From contig NZ_JBIIAW010000052.1 of the NCBI RefSeq assembly GCF_044239695.1, forward strand, positions 1 through 21,571: 21,571 nucleotides of DNA. Reading direction: 5' to 3'. A program made the position numbers and the translations under genes. This DNA is from Pseudolysinimonas_A sp044239695. Lineage in GTDB: Bacteria; Actinomycetota; Actinomycetes; Actinomycetales; Microbacteriaceae. The notes beneath the pieces were generated by a model that saw only the letters and a program-made list of their open reading frames with translations, was not told where the DNA came from and did no database searches. Positions 14,331-21,192 of this stretch are shown here, one piece after another; within the stretch, counting starts at the first letter, position 1; each line of letters begins with the position of its first letter.

Positions 14331-14819
14331 GTGAGTCGGATCGCTGTCGTCCCGGGATCGTTCGATCCGGTCACTCTGGGGCACCTCGATGTGATCGAGC
14401 GGGCGGCCGGGCTCTTCGACGAATTGCACGTGCTCGTCGTGCACAACCCGGGCAAGACGGCGCTGCTGCCGATCGCCCAGCGGGTGTCGCTCATCCAGGA
14501 GTCCGTCGCCACCGCCGGGTTCGCGGGCAACATCGTCGTCACCTCGTGGAGCGTCGGACTGCTCGTCGACTACTGCACCGACGTGGGAGCGAGCGTTCTC
14601 GTCAAGGGCATCCGTTCGCAGATCGATGTCGCCTACGAGACGCCGATGGCGATCGTGAACCGCAACCTCGCCGGGGTCGAGACGATCTTCCTGCTGCCCG
14701 ACCCGGCCCACGCGCACGTGTCGAGTTCGCTCGTGCGCCAGGTGGCGTCGCTCGGCGGCGACGTGTCGCCCTACGTGCCGCCGGCGGTCGCGAAGCTGCT
14801 CGAGAACAACCGGGTCTGA
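14331..14819 (+). CDS. coaD: Pantetheine-phosphate adenylyltransferase
   Basis: CoaD transfers AMP to 4'-phosphopantetheine, the penultimate step of coenzyme A synthesis. The 162-residue protein has normal length and carries the nucleotidyltransferase signatures VVPGSFDPVTLGH, with TxGH at 15-18, and the C-terminal SSSLVR (131-136) of the ISSTxxR type. The substrate-binding VKGIRSQIDVAYETPMA lies between them. I start it at GTG 14331, which gives M-S-R-I-A-V-V-P-G-S-F, instead of GTG 14322. The later start matches the usual length and lies seven bases after a -10 box. The zinc-ribbon gene follows 15 bases downstream. Confidence 0.95.
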   Translation: MSRIAVVPGSFDPVTLGHLDVIERAAGLFDELHVLVVHNPGKTALLPIAQRVSLIQESVATAGFAGNIVVTSWSVGLLVDYCTDVGASVLVKGIRSQIDVAYETPMAIVNRNLAGVETIFLLPDPAHAHVSSSLVRQVASLGGDVSPYVPPAVAKLLENNRV

Positions 14820-14834
14820 CGGGGTCGCTGCGCG

Positions 14835-15077
14835 ATGGGCATCCGCTCCGACTGGAACGACAAGGCCGTGTTCTCGGAGTGTCCGACCTGTCAGCATCTG
14901 GGCCCGCACCAGCCCGACGAGCTCGGGATGCTGCGTTGCGACGTGTGCGGATCGACGTTCGCCGCCGCCTCCGACGGCCCGTCGGGGGAGACGGGCACCT
15001 ACGTCGACATGCGCCCCGATGAGGCGATCACCGCATCCTGGATCCCGCGGCTTCCCGAGGGGCTTCGCGACAGCTAG
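14835..15077 (+). CDS. Small zinc-ribbon protein of unknown function
   Basis: An 80-residue ORF with two CXXC knuckles, ECPTCQHLG and LRCDVCGSTF, 18 residues apart, which should bind one zinc ion. The N-terminus MGIRSDWNDKAVF and the acidic C-terminal half have no motif I know. It starts 15 bases after coaD and lacks a clear ribosome-binding site, so coupling to coaD is likely. G/C third-position bias is that of the surrounding genes. The position after coaD is where DUF177, rpmF and rnc are often found in relatives, and none of them is present here. Function is unknown; the call rests on the paired cysteines and codon bias. Confidence 0.6.
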   Translation: MGIRSDWNDKAVFSECPTCQHLGPHQPDELGMLRCDVCGSTFAAASDGPSGETGTYVDMRPDEAITASWIPRLPEGLRDS

Positions 15078-15158
15078 CCGAGGGCTGGGTTGCGGCGAGG
15101 CGAGTCCCGCCGCTCGGTGTCGCGCGCGACTCCGGGCAGAGCTCTCCCGCGCTGCGCG

Positions 15159-16472
15159 TCAGGGCGTTCGCGCGAGCTGGTGCTGTCGAACGGGGTTCTT
15201 GGTGACGAGGGGAAGGGTTCGTCGCCCATCGCTCATCGTCCAGCCGACGTGCCCTCGTCCGGGTGGGCGGTGGATTCGCCAGCCGCCGTTGTGGAGGAGC
15301 ATGTGGTGGTGCCGACAGAGGAGCACTCCGTTGTCGATATCGGTCGGCCCGTCGTGTTTCCAGGGGTGGGCGTGATGGGCTTCGGTCCAGGAGGGCGGTC
15401 GATCGCACTGCTCGACGGCGCAGCCGCCCCAGATCGCGGCGAGGGCGACGCGCTGCCGCTCGCTGAAGAGCCGTTGGGTGAGCCCGAGGTCGAGGCTTCC
15501 GCCGGGGTGGAACACGACGGGCTGGTAGCCGCCGCACATGAGACGTTCGGCCGTGGCGATCGACACGGCGGCGCTCTGTCCTTCGAGGTGCGCGGCGCCG
15601 TCACCGCGGGTGAGGTCGCGGGCGTCGACGTGGACGCGCACGGAGGGTCGTCGGATGCCGAACACGCGGCCGGTGTCGGCGGTGCCGGCGATGCGGATCA
15701 TCTCGACCAGGGCGTCCACCGCGATCTGCTCGGTGCTGCGAGGGTCTTTCTCGAGTGCCTCGACGCGCGCACGTTCGGCGCTGTCGACGAATCGGGGTCC
15801 GTTGCGGCGGGGCGCGGTGACGCAGTCGATCGCGTCGGTGACGAGGGCCGCCTGTTCGGGGTCGAGCATGCCGAAGATGCGGGTCATCCCGTCGGCCTGG
15901 AGGGTGAGTCGCAGGAACCGCTTCGCCCGCAGTGCTTCCTCCCGAGAGGCGACGCCGGCGGCATCCAGGTCGTCGCGCATCTCGCGCGCGCGGCGGGCGA
16001 CCTTCTCAGGGGGCAGCGTCGCGGCCGCGTCGAGCAGCTGCTGGGCGGCGTCGAGCAGCGCATCCGGCGACACCGACGGTGATGGCGCTCCGAGCCCCTG
16101 AGTGATCGCGGCCGCGGCACCGACCGAGACGTCACCGGAGCGCACCGACCCGGCGACGTCGGCGAACCAGGGCGGGGCGGCATCCATGAGGGTTCCGACG
16201 GTGACCAGTTGCCGGGCGGAGGCCCCCGACTCGCCCGTCACGCGCGACACGAACGCGTCGGCGGTGCGATCTCCCGAGGACTGCGCCAACCCGAGATGCC
16301 CGTGCTCCACCGCGGAGCGCCGTTCGACCTCCCCGGCGAGAATCGCGAGCCCGGCATCCACCCGTCGACCCGCCGCGGCATACGCTGCGAGCAGCTGCTC
16401 CAACCGCGCCGACGGCACCTCGGATACACCGGAGAGCTCGGGGAGCTCGATCACGGTGCAGGGCGCGCTCAT
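15159..16472 (-). CDS. DUF222/HNH endonuclease (13E12 repeat family)
   Basis: A 437-residue protein with an N-terminal DUF222 region (about residues 20-300, alpha-helical, for example RLEQLLAAYAAAGRRVDAGL and DGMTRIFGMLDPEQAALV) and a C-terminal HNH nuclease domain. The HNH core is C351-x4-C356, the double histidine H366-H367 in TEAHHAHPW, N381 in DIDNGVLLC, then C386 and H388-H390. All expected catalytic and zinc residues are present, so it looks intact. This family is multicopy in many actinobacterial genomes and was named 13E12 in mycobacteria; its biological role is unclear, with a mobile origin suspected. ATG 16472 is preceded by GGAAGG at eight bases. Its promoter and 45-base leader stand apart from the leaderless pattern of neighbouring genes. 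Confidence 0.88.
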   Translation of the reverse strand: MSAPCTVIELPELSGVSEVPSARLEQLLAAYAAAGRRVDAGLAILAGEVERRSAVEHGHLGLAQSSGDRTADAFVSRVTGESGASARQLVTVGTLMDAAPPWFADVAGSVRSGDVSVGAAAAITQGLGAPSPSVSPDALLDAAQQLLDAAATLPPEKVARRAREMRDDLDAAGVASREEALRAKRFLRLTLQADGMTRIFGMLDPEQAALVTDAIDCVTAPRRNGPRFVDSAERARVEALEKDPRSTEQIAVDALVEMIRIAGTADTGRVFGIRRPSVRVHVDARDLTRGDGAAHLEGQSAAVSIATAERLMCGGYQPVVFHPGGSLDLGLTQRLFSERQRVALAAIWGGCAVEQCDRPPSWTEAHHAHPWKHDGPTDIDNGVLLCRHHHMLLHNGGWRIHRPPGRGHVGWTMSDGRRTLPLVTKNPVRQHQLARTP

Positions 16473-16523
16473 GCCGACATCCTTCCGGGAAGAGAAGTAC
16501 GAAACTCTGGCACGAGCAGGATC

Positions 16524-16552
16524 AGTTTACTCGAACACAACGACGAGAGCAA
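16524..16552 (-). promoter_or_regulatory. Promoter of the DUF222/HNH gene
   Basis: On the minus strand TTGCTC (16552-16547) and TAAACT (16529-16524) are separated by exactly 17 bases. The predicted start near 16517 leaves a leader of about 45 bases containing GGAAGG before the ATG. The intergenic stretch is visibly richer in A/T than its surroundings. Confidence 0.5.
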
Positions 16553-16573
16553 GCGATATCCACACCCGCGCGA

Positions 16574-16579
16574 CAGAAT
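16574..16579 (+). promoter_or_regulatory. -10-like box of a leaderless promoter for fgd
   Basis: CAGAAT keeps A at position 2 and T at position 6 and ends six bases before ATG 16586. No Shine-Dalgarno sequence is present. Confidence 0.45.
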
Positions 16580-16585
16580 GGGTCA

Positions 16586-17602
16586 ATGAGCCTCACCCTC
16601 GGATACAAGGCGTCGGCCGAGCAGTTCGACCCCCGCGAACTCGTCGAGATCGCCGTGGCGGCGGAGCAGCACGGCATGGAGAGCGTCGCCGTGAGCGACC
16701 ACTTCCAGCCCTGGCGCCACGAGGGCGGGCACGCGCCGTTCTCGCTCACCTGGATGGCGGCGGTGGGGGAGCGCACGAGCAAGATCCGCATCGGCACGAG
16801 CGTGATGACCCCGACCTTCCGCTACAACCCGGCGGTGATCGCCCAGGCCTTCGCCACGATGGGCGTGCTCTACCCCGACCGCGTCTTCCTCGGCGTCGGC
16901 ACCGGCGAGGCGCTCAACGAGGTCGCCACGGGCGCTCTGGGGGCCGACGAGGGCGCCTGGCCCGAGTTCAAGGAACGCTTCGGCCGCCTCCGCGAAGCCG
17001 TCGACCTCATGCGCCAGCTCTGGACCGAGGAGCGGGTCAACTTCCGCGGCGAGTTCTACGAGACGCACGACGCGAACATCTACGACCGTCCCGAGCTGCC
17101 GATCCCGGTCTACATCGCCGCCGGCGGCCCGATGGTGGCGCGCTACGCCGGCCGCGCGGGCGACGGCTTCATCTGCACGTCGGGCAAGGGCATGTCGCTC
17201 TACACCGACGAACTCGTCCCCGCCGTCAAGGAGGGCGCCGAGAAGGTCGGCCGCAGCTTCGACGACATCGATCGGATGATCGAGATCAAGCTCTCCTACG
17301 ACACCGATCCCGCCGCCGCGCTCGAGAACACGCGCTTCTGGGCGCCGCTCGCCCTGAGCAAGGAGCAGAAGCACGACATCACCGATCCGATGGAGATGGA
17401 GAAGGCGGCGGATGCCCTCCCCATCGAGCAGATCGCGTCGCGCTGGATCGTCGGCAGCGACCCCGACGAGGTGACGGCGGGCATCAAGCAGTACGTGGAT
17501 GCCGGCTTCACCCACCTCGTCTTCCACGCCCCCGGGCACGACCAGCGTCGTTTCCTGAAGCTCTTCGAAGACGACCTCGCCCCCCGCCTCCGCGCCCTCT
17601 GA
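16586..17602 (+). CDS. fgd: F420-dependent glucose-6-phosphate dehydrogenase
   Basis: Fgd oxidises glucose-6-phosphate to 6-phosphogluconolactone while reducing the deazaflavin cofactor F420, and so supplies F420H2 to other enzymes. The 338-residue protein is a luciferase-like TIM barrel and is very close to mycobacterial Fgd1 throughout, as I remember that sequence: GYKASAEQF, VSDHFQPWRHEGGHAPFSL, TPTFRYNPAVIAQAFATMG, FLGVGTGEALNEVATG, EMEKAADALPIEQIA and HLVFHAPGHDQRRFL. Catalytic residues H39, W43 and E108 correspond to Fgd1 H40, W44 and E109. A three-residue-longer loop (GALGADEG) follows NEVAT. ATG 16586 is supported by a -10-like box six bases upstream. It implies that the organism makes F420; no F420 synthesis genes lie in this window. 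A tandem repeat array follows the stop. Confidence 0.93.
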   Translation: MSLTLGYKASAEQFDPRELVEIAVAAEQHGMESVAVSDHFQPWRHEGGHAPFSLTWMAAVGERTSKIRIGTSVMTPTFRYNPAVIAQAFATMGVLYPDRVFLGVGTGEALNEVATGALGADEGAWPEFKERFGRLREAVDLMRQLWTEERVNFRGEFYETHDANIYDRPELPIPVYIAAGGPMVARYAGRAGDGFICTSGKGMSLYTDELVPAVKEGAEKVGRSFDDIDRMIEIKLSYDTDPAAALENTRFWAPLALSKEQKHDITDPMEMEKAADALPIEQIASRWIVGSDPDEVTAGIKQYVDAGFTHLVFHAPGHDQRRFLKLFEDDLAPRLRAL

Positions 17603-17607
17603 CGCCT

Positions 17608-17735
17608 CCGCGGGGTGAGTGCCGCGCAGCGGTGTATCGAAACCGCGAGGTTCCGCGGGTTGAGTGCCGCGCAGCGGTGTATCGAAACCGCGAGGTTCCG
17701 CGGGTTGAGTGCCGCGCAGCGGTGTATCGAAACCC
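17608..17735 (+). repeat. Tandem array of the REP-like palindrome, three copies, 45-bp period
   Basis: Copies lie at 17608-17652, 17653-17697 and 17698-17735 (the last lacks the final seven bases). Each contains GGTTGAGTGCCGCGCAGCGG or a one-base variant and then TGTATCGAAACC. An inner CCGC-GCA-GCGG hairpin is present, and between copies AACC-GCGA-GGTT could form a tetraloop hairpin. All copies point the same way. It is the same element as at 7980-8069. The array fills the whole gap between fgd and the methyltransferase promoter. Confidence 0.88.
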
Positions 17736-17743
17736 ACTCCGAG

Positions 17744-17749
17744 TAACCT
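17744..17749 (+). promoter_or_regulatory. -10 box of a leaderless promoter for the methyltransferase gene
   Basis: TAACCT lies nine bases after the repeat array and ends seven bases before ATG 17757. It is the same hexamer as at the EI24-like gene. Confidence 0.5.
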
Positions 17750-17756
17750 GACGCCG

Positions 17757-18386
17757 ATGGATGACGCAACCGCCAAGCAGCGGACGGTCTGGCAGAAGAA
17801 CGCCGACCGTTACGACCGCACGATGGCGGGCCTGGAGCGCGGCCTCCTCGCGGGGAACCGCGAGTGGATCGGCGCCCGGGCCCACGGTCGCGTGCTGGAG
17901 GTCGCCGTGGGCAGCGGACGCAGTTTCGAGTTCTACGCGCCCGACGTCACCCTGACAGGTCTCGATCTGACCCCGGCGATGCTCGACCTCGCCCGCGAGC
18001 ACGCCGCAGCCGTCGGCATCCAGGTCGATCTCCGCGAGGGCGACGCCGAGAACCTCCCGTTCCCCGACGCGTCGTTCGACACGGTGGTCTGCGCCCTCGG
18101 GCTGTGCTCGATCCCGCGTCCCGAGGTCGCGATCGCCGAGATGGCGCGGGTGCTCGTGCCGGGCGGATCCCTCCTGCTGCTCGACCACGTCGGCAGCACC
18201 TGGCCGCCGGTCTTCGCCGCGCAGTGGCTTCTCGAACGGGTCACGATCCTCACGGCGGGCGAGCACTTCACCCGGCGCCAACTGCCCCTCGTGCGCGCCG
18301 CCGGACTCGAGGTCGTCGAATCCGACCGCCTCAAGGCCGGGGTGATCGAGCGCATCCATGCCGTGACGGCGTCGCGTGGTCACTGA
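17757..18386 (+). CDS. Class I SAM-dependent methyltransferase
   Basis: A 209-residue class I methyltransferase. SAM-binding motif I is RVLEVAVGSGRSFEFY (LEVAVGSG at 47-54), motif II is LTGLDLTPAMLDLARE, the acidic loop is GDAENLPFPDASFDTVV, and motif III is RVLVPGGSLLLLDH. The N-terminus KNADRYDRTMAGLERGLL resembles UbiE/PmtA-type enzymes that act on lipids or quinones, so a lipid substrate is possible but not shown. I start it at ATG 17757; an upstream extension would run into the repeat array, and a -10 box ends seven bases before this ATG. The 3' end overlaps the tetR start by 11 bases, so the two genes are co-expressed. Confidence 0.85.
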   Translation: MDDATAKQRTVWQKNADRYDRTMAGLERGLLAGNREWIGARAHGRVLEVAVGSGRSFEFYAPDVTLTGLDLTPAMLDLAREHAAAVGIQVDLREGDAENLPFPDASFDTVVCALGLCSIPRPEVAIAEMARVLVPGGSLLLLDHVGSTWPPVFAAQWLLERVTILTAGEHFTRRQLPLVRAAGLEVVESDRLKAGVIERIHAVTASRGH

Positions 18387-18978
18387 ACCGGCCCGGCTGG
18401 GGCGCAAGCGTGACGCGTCCCGTGACGCCGCCATCCTCGATGCCGCTCTCGCCGAACTCGCGGAGTCGGGCTACGCCGGGATGACGACGGATGCCGTGGC
18501 GGCGCGGGCGGGGGTCGGCAAGGCGGCGATGTACCGCCGCTGGCCCTCGAAGGCCGAGCTCGCACTCGACGCGGTGGCTCGGCTCGACGGCGCGAGCATC
18601 GACCCGGAGGCGATCCCCGACACCGGGTCGCTGCGCGGGGATCTGCGGGCGATGCTCACGCGGCAGGGCGATGTCGACGACGAGCGGCGGCTGCGCGTGA
18701 TGGTCGGCCTGGCGTCGATGCTCGCCGACGACGAGCGGCTCGCGGCGGCGATCACCGGCCCCTGGGTCGACGCGAACCGCACGATCATCCAGCGCGCCAT
18801 CGCGCGCGGCGAGATCGCGGCGACGACCGATGTCGAGACGATGGCGGCGATCATCCCGACGCTCGTGACGTTCCGGGTTTCGATCCAGCGGTTGCCGATT
18901 CCGCCGTCGTACGTCGGGATGCTGCTCGAGACGGTGCTGCTGCCGGCCCTCGGGGTCGACGACCGGCAGCAGCTCTGA
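18376..18978 (+). CDS. TetR/AcrR family transcriptional regulator
   Basis: A 200-residue one-component repressor. The N-terminal helix-turn-helix is typical: AILDAALAELAESGYAGMTTDAVAARAGVGKAAMYRRWPSKAEL (helix 2-3 at about residues 36-58) is shown here only as family signature blocks ILDAALAELAESGY, MTTDAVAARAGV and MYRRWPSKAEL. The ligand domain (about 70-200) is all-helical and unremarkable. Start GTG 18376 lies inside the methyltransferase end. It faces the DUF1761 gene, whose upstream region carries a 25-bp perfect palindrome of the kind TetR dimers bind, so that gene is its most likely target. The inducing ligand is unknown. Confidence 0.9.
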   Translation: MVTEPARLGRKRDASRDAAILDAALAELAESGYAGMTTDAVAARAGVGKAAMYRRWPSKAELALDAVARLDGASIDPEAIPDTGSLRGDLRAMLTRQGDVDDERRLRVMVGLASMLADDERLAAAITGPWVDANRTIIQRAIARGEIAATTDVETMAAIIPTLVTFRVSIQRLPIPPSYVGMLLETVLLPALGVDDRQQL

Positions 18979-18995
18979 GGCGCGCTTCCGAGAGC

Positions 18996-19412
18996 TCAGC
19001 GCCAGAGCGTCAGGATGATGCTCGTCACGACGCTCGTCAGCAGGAACGACGGCGCGTTCAGCAGCGTGTAGAACACCGGTCGGGGAAAGTTCGGGTTGAT
19101 CGCGATCGTGAACGTCATCGCGACGAGGTATCCGATGCCGACGATGACCCCGAAGAGGATGCCGTCGCCGAGCGCCTCGACCCCGAGCGCGCGCAGCAGC
19201 ACGGCACTCGTGACGACGATGACGGCGCCGGCGAGCATCGGGCCGACGAAGGTGAGCGGCGCGGGCTTCGTCGCGGGCTCGTTCTGCCGCCCGAGGGCGA
19301 CGAGGTAGGGCTTCGCGACGACGACGCCGAACCAGACGCCGCCGATGACGGCGGAAGCGGCGACAGCGGCGAGGACGGCGAGCCAGTTGATCTCGGACAG
19401 GACGTTGAACAT
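18996..19412 (-). CDS. DUF1761 family membrane protein
   Basis: A 138-residue protein with four hydrophobic helices: about residues 10-32 (WLAVLAAVAASAVIGGVWFG), 55-75 (MLAGAVIVVTSAVLLRALG), 80-103 (GDGILFGVIVGIGYLVAMTF) and 115-136. The first helix with GGVWFGVV and the loop F-x-I-A-I-N-P-N-F are those of DUF1761, a family of unknown function. The ATG at 19412 has a strong AAGGAGA ribosome-binding site, unlike most genes here, so its mRNA has a leader. A 25-bp palindrome sits 15 bases upstream of the start and is probably the operator of the convergent tetR gene. Confidence 0.8.
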   Translation of the reverse strand: MFNVLSEINWLAVLAAVAASAVIGGVWFGVVVAKPYLVALGRQNEPATKPAPLTFVGPMLAGAVIVVTSAVLLRALGVEALGDGILFGVIVGIGYLVAMTFTIAINPNFPRPVFYTLLNAPSFLLTSVVTSIILTLWR

Positions 19413-19427
19413 GGGTCTCCTTGGATG

Positions 19428-19452
19428 ATTACGGAACTAGCGGTTCCGTAAT
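19428..19452. promoter_or_regulatory. 25-bp perfect palindrome, candidate TetR operator
   Basis: ATTACGGAAC (19428-19437) and GTTCCGTAAT (19443-19452) are exact reverse complements separated by TAGCG. On the minus strand TTGCAT just upstream and CGTAAT inside the right half could be -35 and -10 boxes 17 bases apart, so a bound dimer would block the DUF1761 promoter. Alternatively the palindrome may act as an RNA hairpin near the ribosome-binding site. Confidence 0.65.
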
Positions 19453-19658
19453 GCAAGGTATGGGGACCCTCTGACATCCTCTGGTCGTCGCGAACTCCCG
19501 CTCGACGTCGGCTGAGAGGCGGCGGTAGCGGCGCAGCGTTCGGCGAGGTGGTGTGGGTGTCAGCGCGTGCCCCGCAGGTGATGGTGCCACGGCGCTGCGC
19601 TCATGGCAGCACGGTATTGCTACCTCACGCGGCTGATCGGCGCGCGGCTCACTCCCGA

Positions 19659-19664
19659 TACAGT
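19659..19664 (+). promoter_or_regulatory. -10 box of a leaderless promoter for the DGQHR gene
   Basis: TACAGT ends seven bases before ATG 19672. No Shine-Dalgarno sequence is seen before that ATG. The remaining intergenic stretch 19453-19658 shows no further gene or repeat. Confidence 0.5.
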
Positions 19665-19671
19665 TTCGAAC

Positions 19672-21192
19672 ATGAGTCAGGTGACGGCGCTAGTTGCGAG
19701 CCAATGGCGGGAGGCGTGGAACAGGATTGACTTCTCCACGATGCCCGGCGGTGAGCCAAATCACTCGTTCGTGGTGCTCGTGTTGAAGGCTTCAGACGTG
19801 AGGCGGCTTGCGGGCGTCTTCCGGCGCAACCCGAGCGTTCACGTGCCTCGAAGCAGCGACACCAATATTCAGCGTCCACACGAGTCCACACGAAGTCGCG
19901 AAATTCGGCGCTTCGTCGAGCTCGGTTATCCCATGTCGAGCATGACCGCCGGACAGTTGAAGAACGCCGAGCCAAGTTTGCAAAGGCCCGGGTGGCTGCC
20001 GACCGCGGTCGTGGTCAACATTCTGGCTCCAGGTGAAGTCCGCGAGGGGCTCGATCCGCTCAGAGAAGAACTCGCCGTCATGTCTCCAGATCTAGTCGGG
20101 GTCGAGGCAGGCTCCGCAGTGCAGCTCTCAGTCCCTAGTTATGAGGCCAACGACGCTCTCGACATGACCCCGCCCTTCGAGGTGATTGATGGGCAGCATC
20201 GACTCTGGGCTTTCGAGGACGACGAAGATACCGAGGACTTCTACCTTCCGGTTGTAGCGTTCCTTCACCTCGATCGGAGTTTTCAGGCGTATCTCTTCTG
20301 GTCTATCAACATCAAGCCGAAGAAGATCAACACCTCGCTCGCCTTCGATCTCTACCCGATGCTGCGCTCGCAGGATTGGCTCATTGGCGGTGAAGGATTA
20401 AAGGTCTACCGCGAGTCTCGAGCGCAGGAACTTACCGAAGCGCTGTGGGCTTCGGCAGACAGCCCTTGGTACGACCGCATCAACATGATCGGCGCGAAGG
20501 GTGTCGGCGACAAGCAGCCCGTTTCCCAGGCGTCTTTCGTACGATCGCTTATGGCCTCGTTCGTGAAGGCCTGGGACAGTAGATTCGTTGCGGGGGGTCT
20601 CTACGGGCACAGCGACTCGGGCGGGCTCGACTGGAATCGCGCTCAGCAGGCGGCATTCCTGATAGCGGCCTGGCAAGAGTTCGTAGACGCGGTCGCTCGG
20701 GTCAAGCCGACCTGGTATCGCGCCATCGCTCAGCCAGATGCGGCTGTCGTTGACGTCGCGCTAGGCCGTCAAAGTATGTTGGCATCGGATCAAGGGGTTC
20801 GCGCCTTCATGCTGATCTTGAACGAGGTTACGTTCCTTGAGCAGGAGCAACTCGAGCTTTCTCGCTGGGTGCTACCGCCATCCGAAGACTCAATCGATCC
20901 CGAGCAAGTGGGCGAAGCGCTTGCGAGTCTCGAGTCGACCGAGATTCGAGCTCACCTTCGTGCGTTTGCTGAAGCTTTCGCAGCATTCGACTGGAGGTCT
21001 TCAAAGGCTCCTGGGGTTCATGGGGCCCTTGAAAGGGACAAGGCGATCTACCGGGGAAGCGGTGGCTATGTGGCACTGCGGCGGGATGTCTACAAGGTGA
21101 TGCTCGACTCTTCGAGTCCGCTTGTGAAGCGCGCGGCGAAGCGGATGCTCTCGGTCCTCGCAGAAGATCCCACGCAGGACGCTGGTGAATGA
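19672..21192 (+). CDS. DGQHR domain protein (DndB/DpdB-like)
   Basis: A 506-residue protein with the hallmark EVIDGQHRLWAFED (DGQHR at 173-177) and the following block LFWSINIKPKKINTSLAFDL (from about residue 208), both typical of DGQHR-domain proteins with a ParB-like fold. Known members include DndB of DNA phosphorothioate systems and DpdB of the 7-deazapurine DNA-modification system, and many unnamed relatives sit in defence islands. The C-terminal half (residues 270-500) is helical with no motif I recognise. I start it at ATG 19672 rather than ATG 19603, because a -10 box ends seven bases before it and the extra 23 residues look unconserved. G+C is clearly lower than in neighbouring genes, and rare codons such as TTA (20398) occur, which suggests horizontal transfer. 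The last codons overlap the next gene. Confidence 0.75.
   Translation: MSQVTALVASQWREAWNRIDFSTMPGGEPNHSFVVLVLKASDVRRLAGVFRRNPSVHVPRSSDTNIQRPHESTRSREIRRFVELGYPMSSMTAGQLKNAEPSLQRPGWLPTAVVVNILAPGEVREGLDPLREELAVMSPDLVGVEAGSAVQLSVPSYEANDALDMTPPFEVIDGQHRLWAFEDDEDTEDFYLPVVAFLHLDRSFQAYLFWSINIKPKKINTSLAFDLYPMLRSQDWLIGGEGLKVYRESRAQELTEALWASADSPWYDRINMIGAKGVGDKQPVSQASFVRSLMASFVKAWDSRFVAGGLYGHSDSGGLDWNRAQQAAFLIAAWQEFVDAVARVKPTWYRAIAQPDAAVVDVALGRQSMLASDQGVRAFMLILNEVTFLEQEQLELSRWVLPPSEDSIDPEQVGEALASLESTEIRAHLRAFAEAFAAFDWRSSKAPGVHGALERDKAIYRGSGGYVALRRDVYKVMLDSSSPLVKRAAKRMLSVLAEDPTQDAGE

Noticed and set aside
17608..17735. CRISPR-like array
   Set aside because: The 45-bp units are contiguous, with no variable spacers, and the unit is an intergenic palindrome also found elsewhere in the window.
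17296..17769. Minus-strand ORF containing repeated peptide SIHRCAALNPRNLAV
   Set aside because: The peptide repeat is just the tandem palindrome read as protein, and the frame is antisense to fgd.
19603..19671. Longer start (ATG 19603) for the DGQHR protein
   Set aside because: The added 23 residues include the promoter-like TACAGT region and look unlike protein. ATG 19672 fits the -10 spacing seen across the window.
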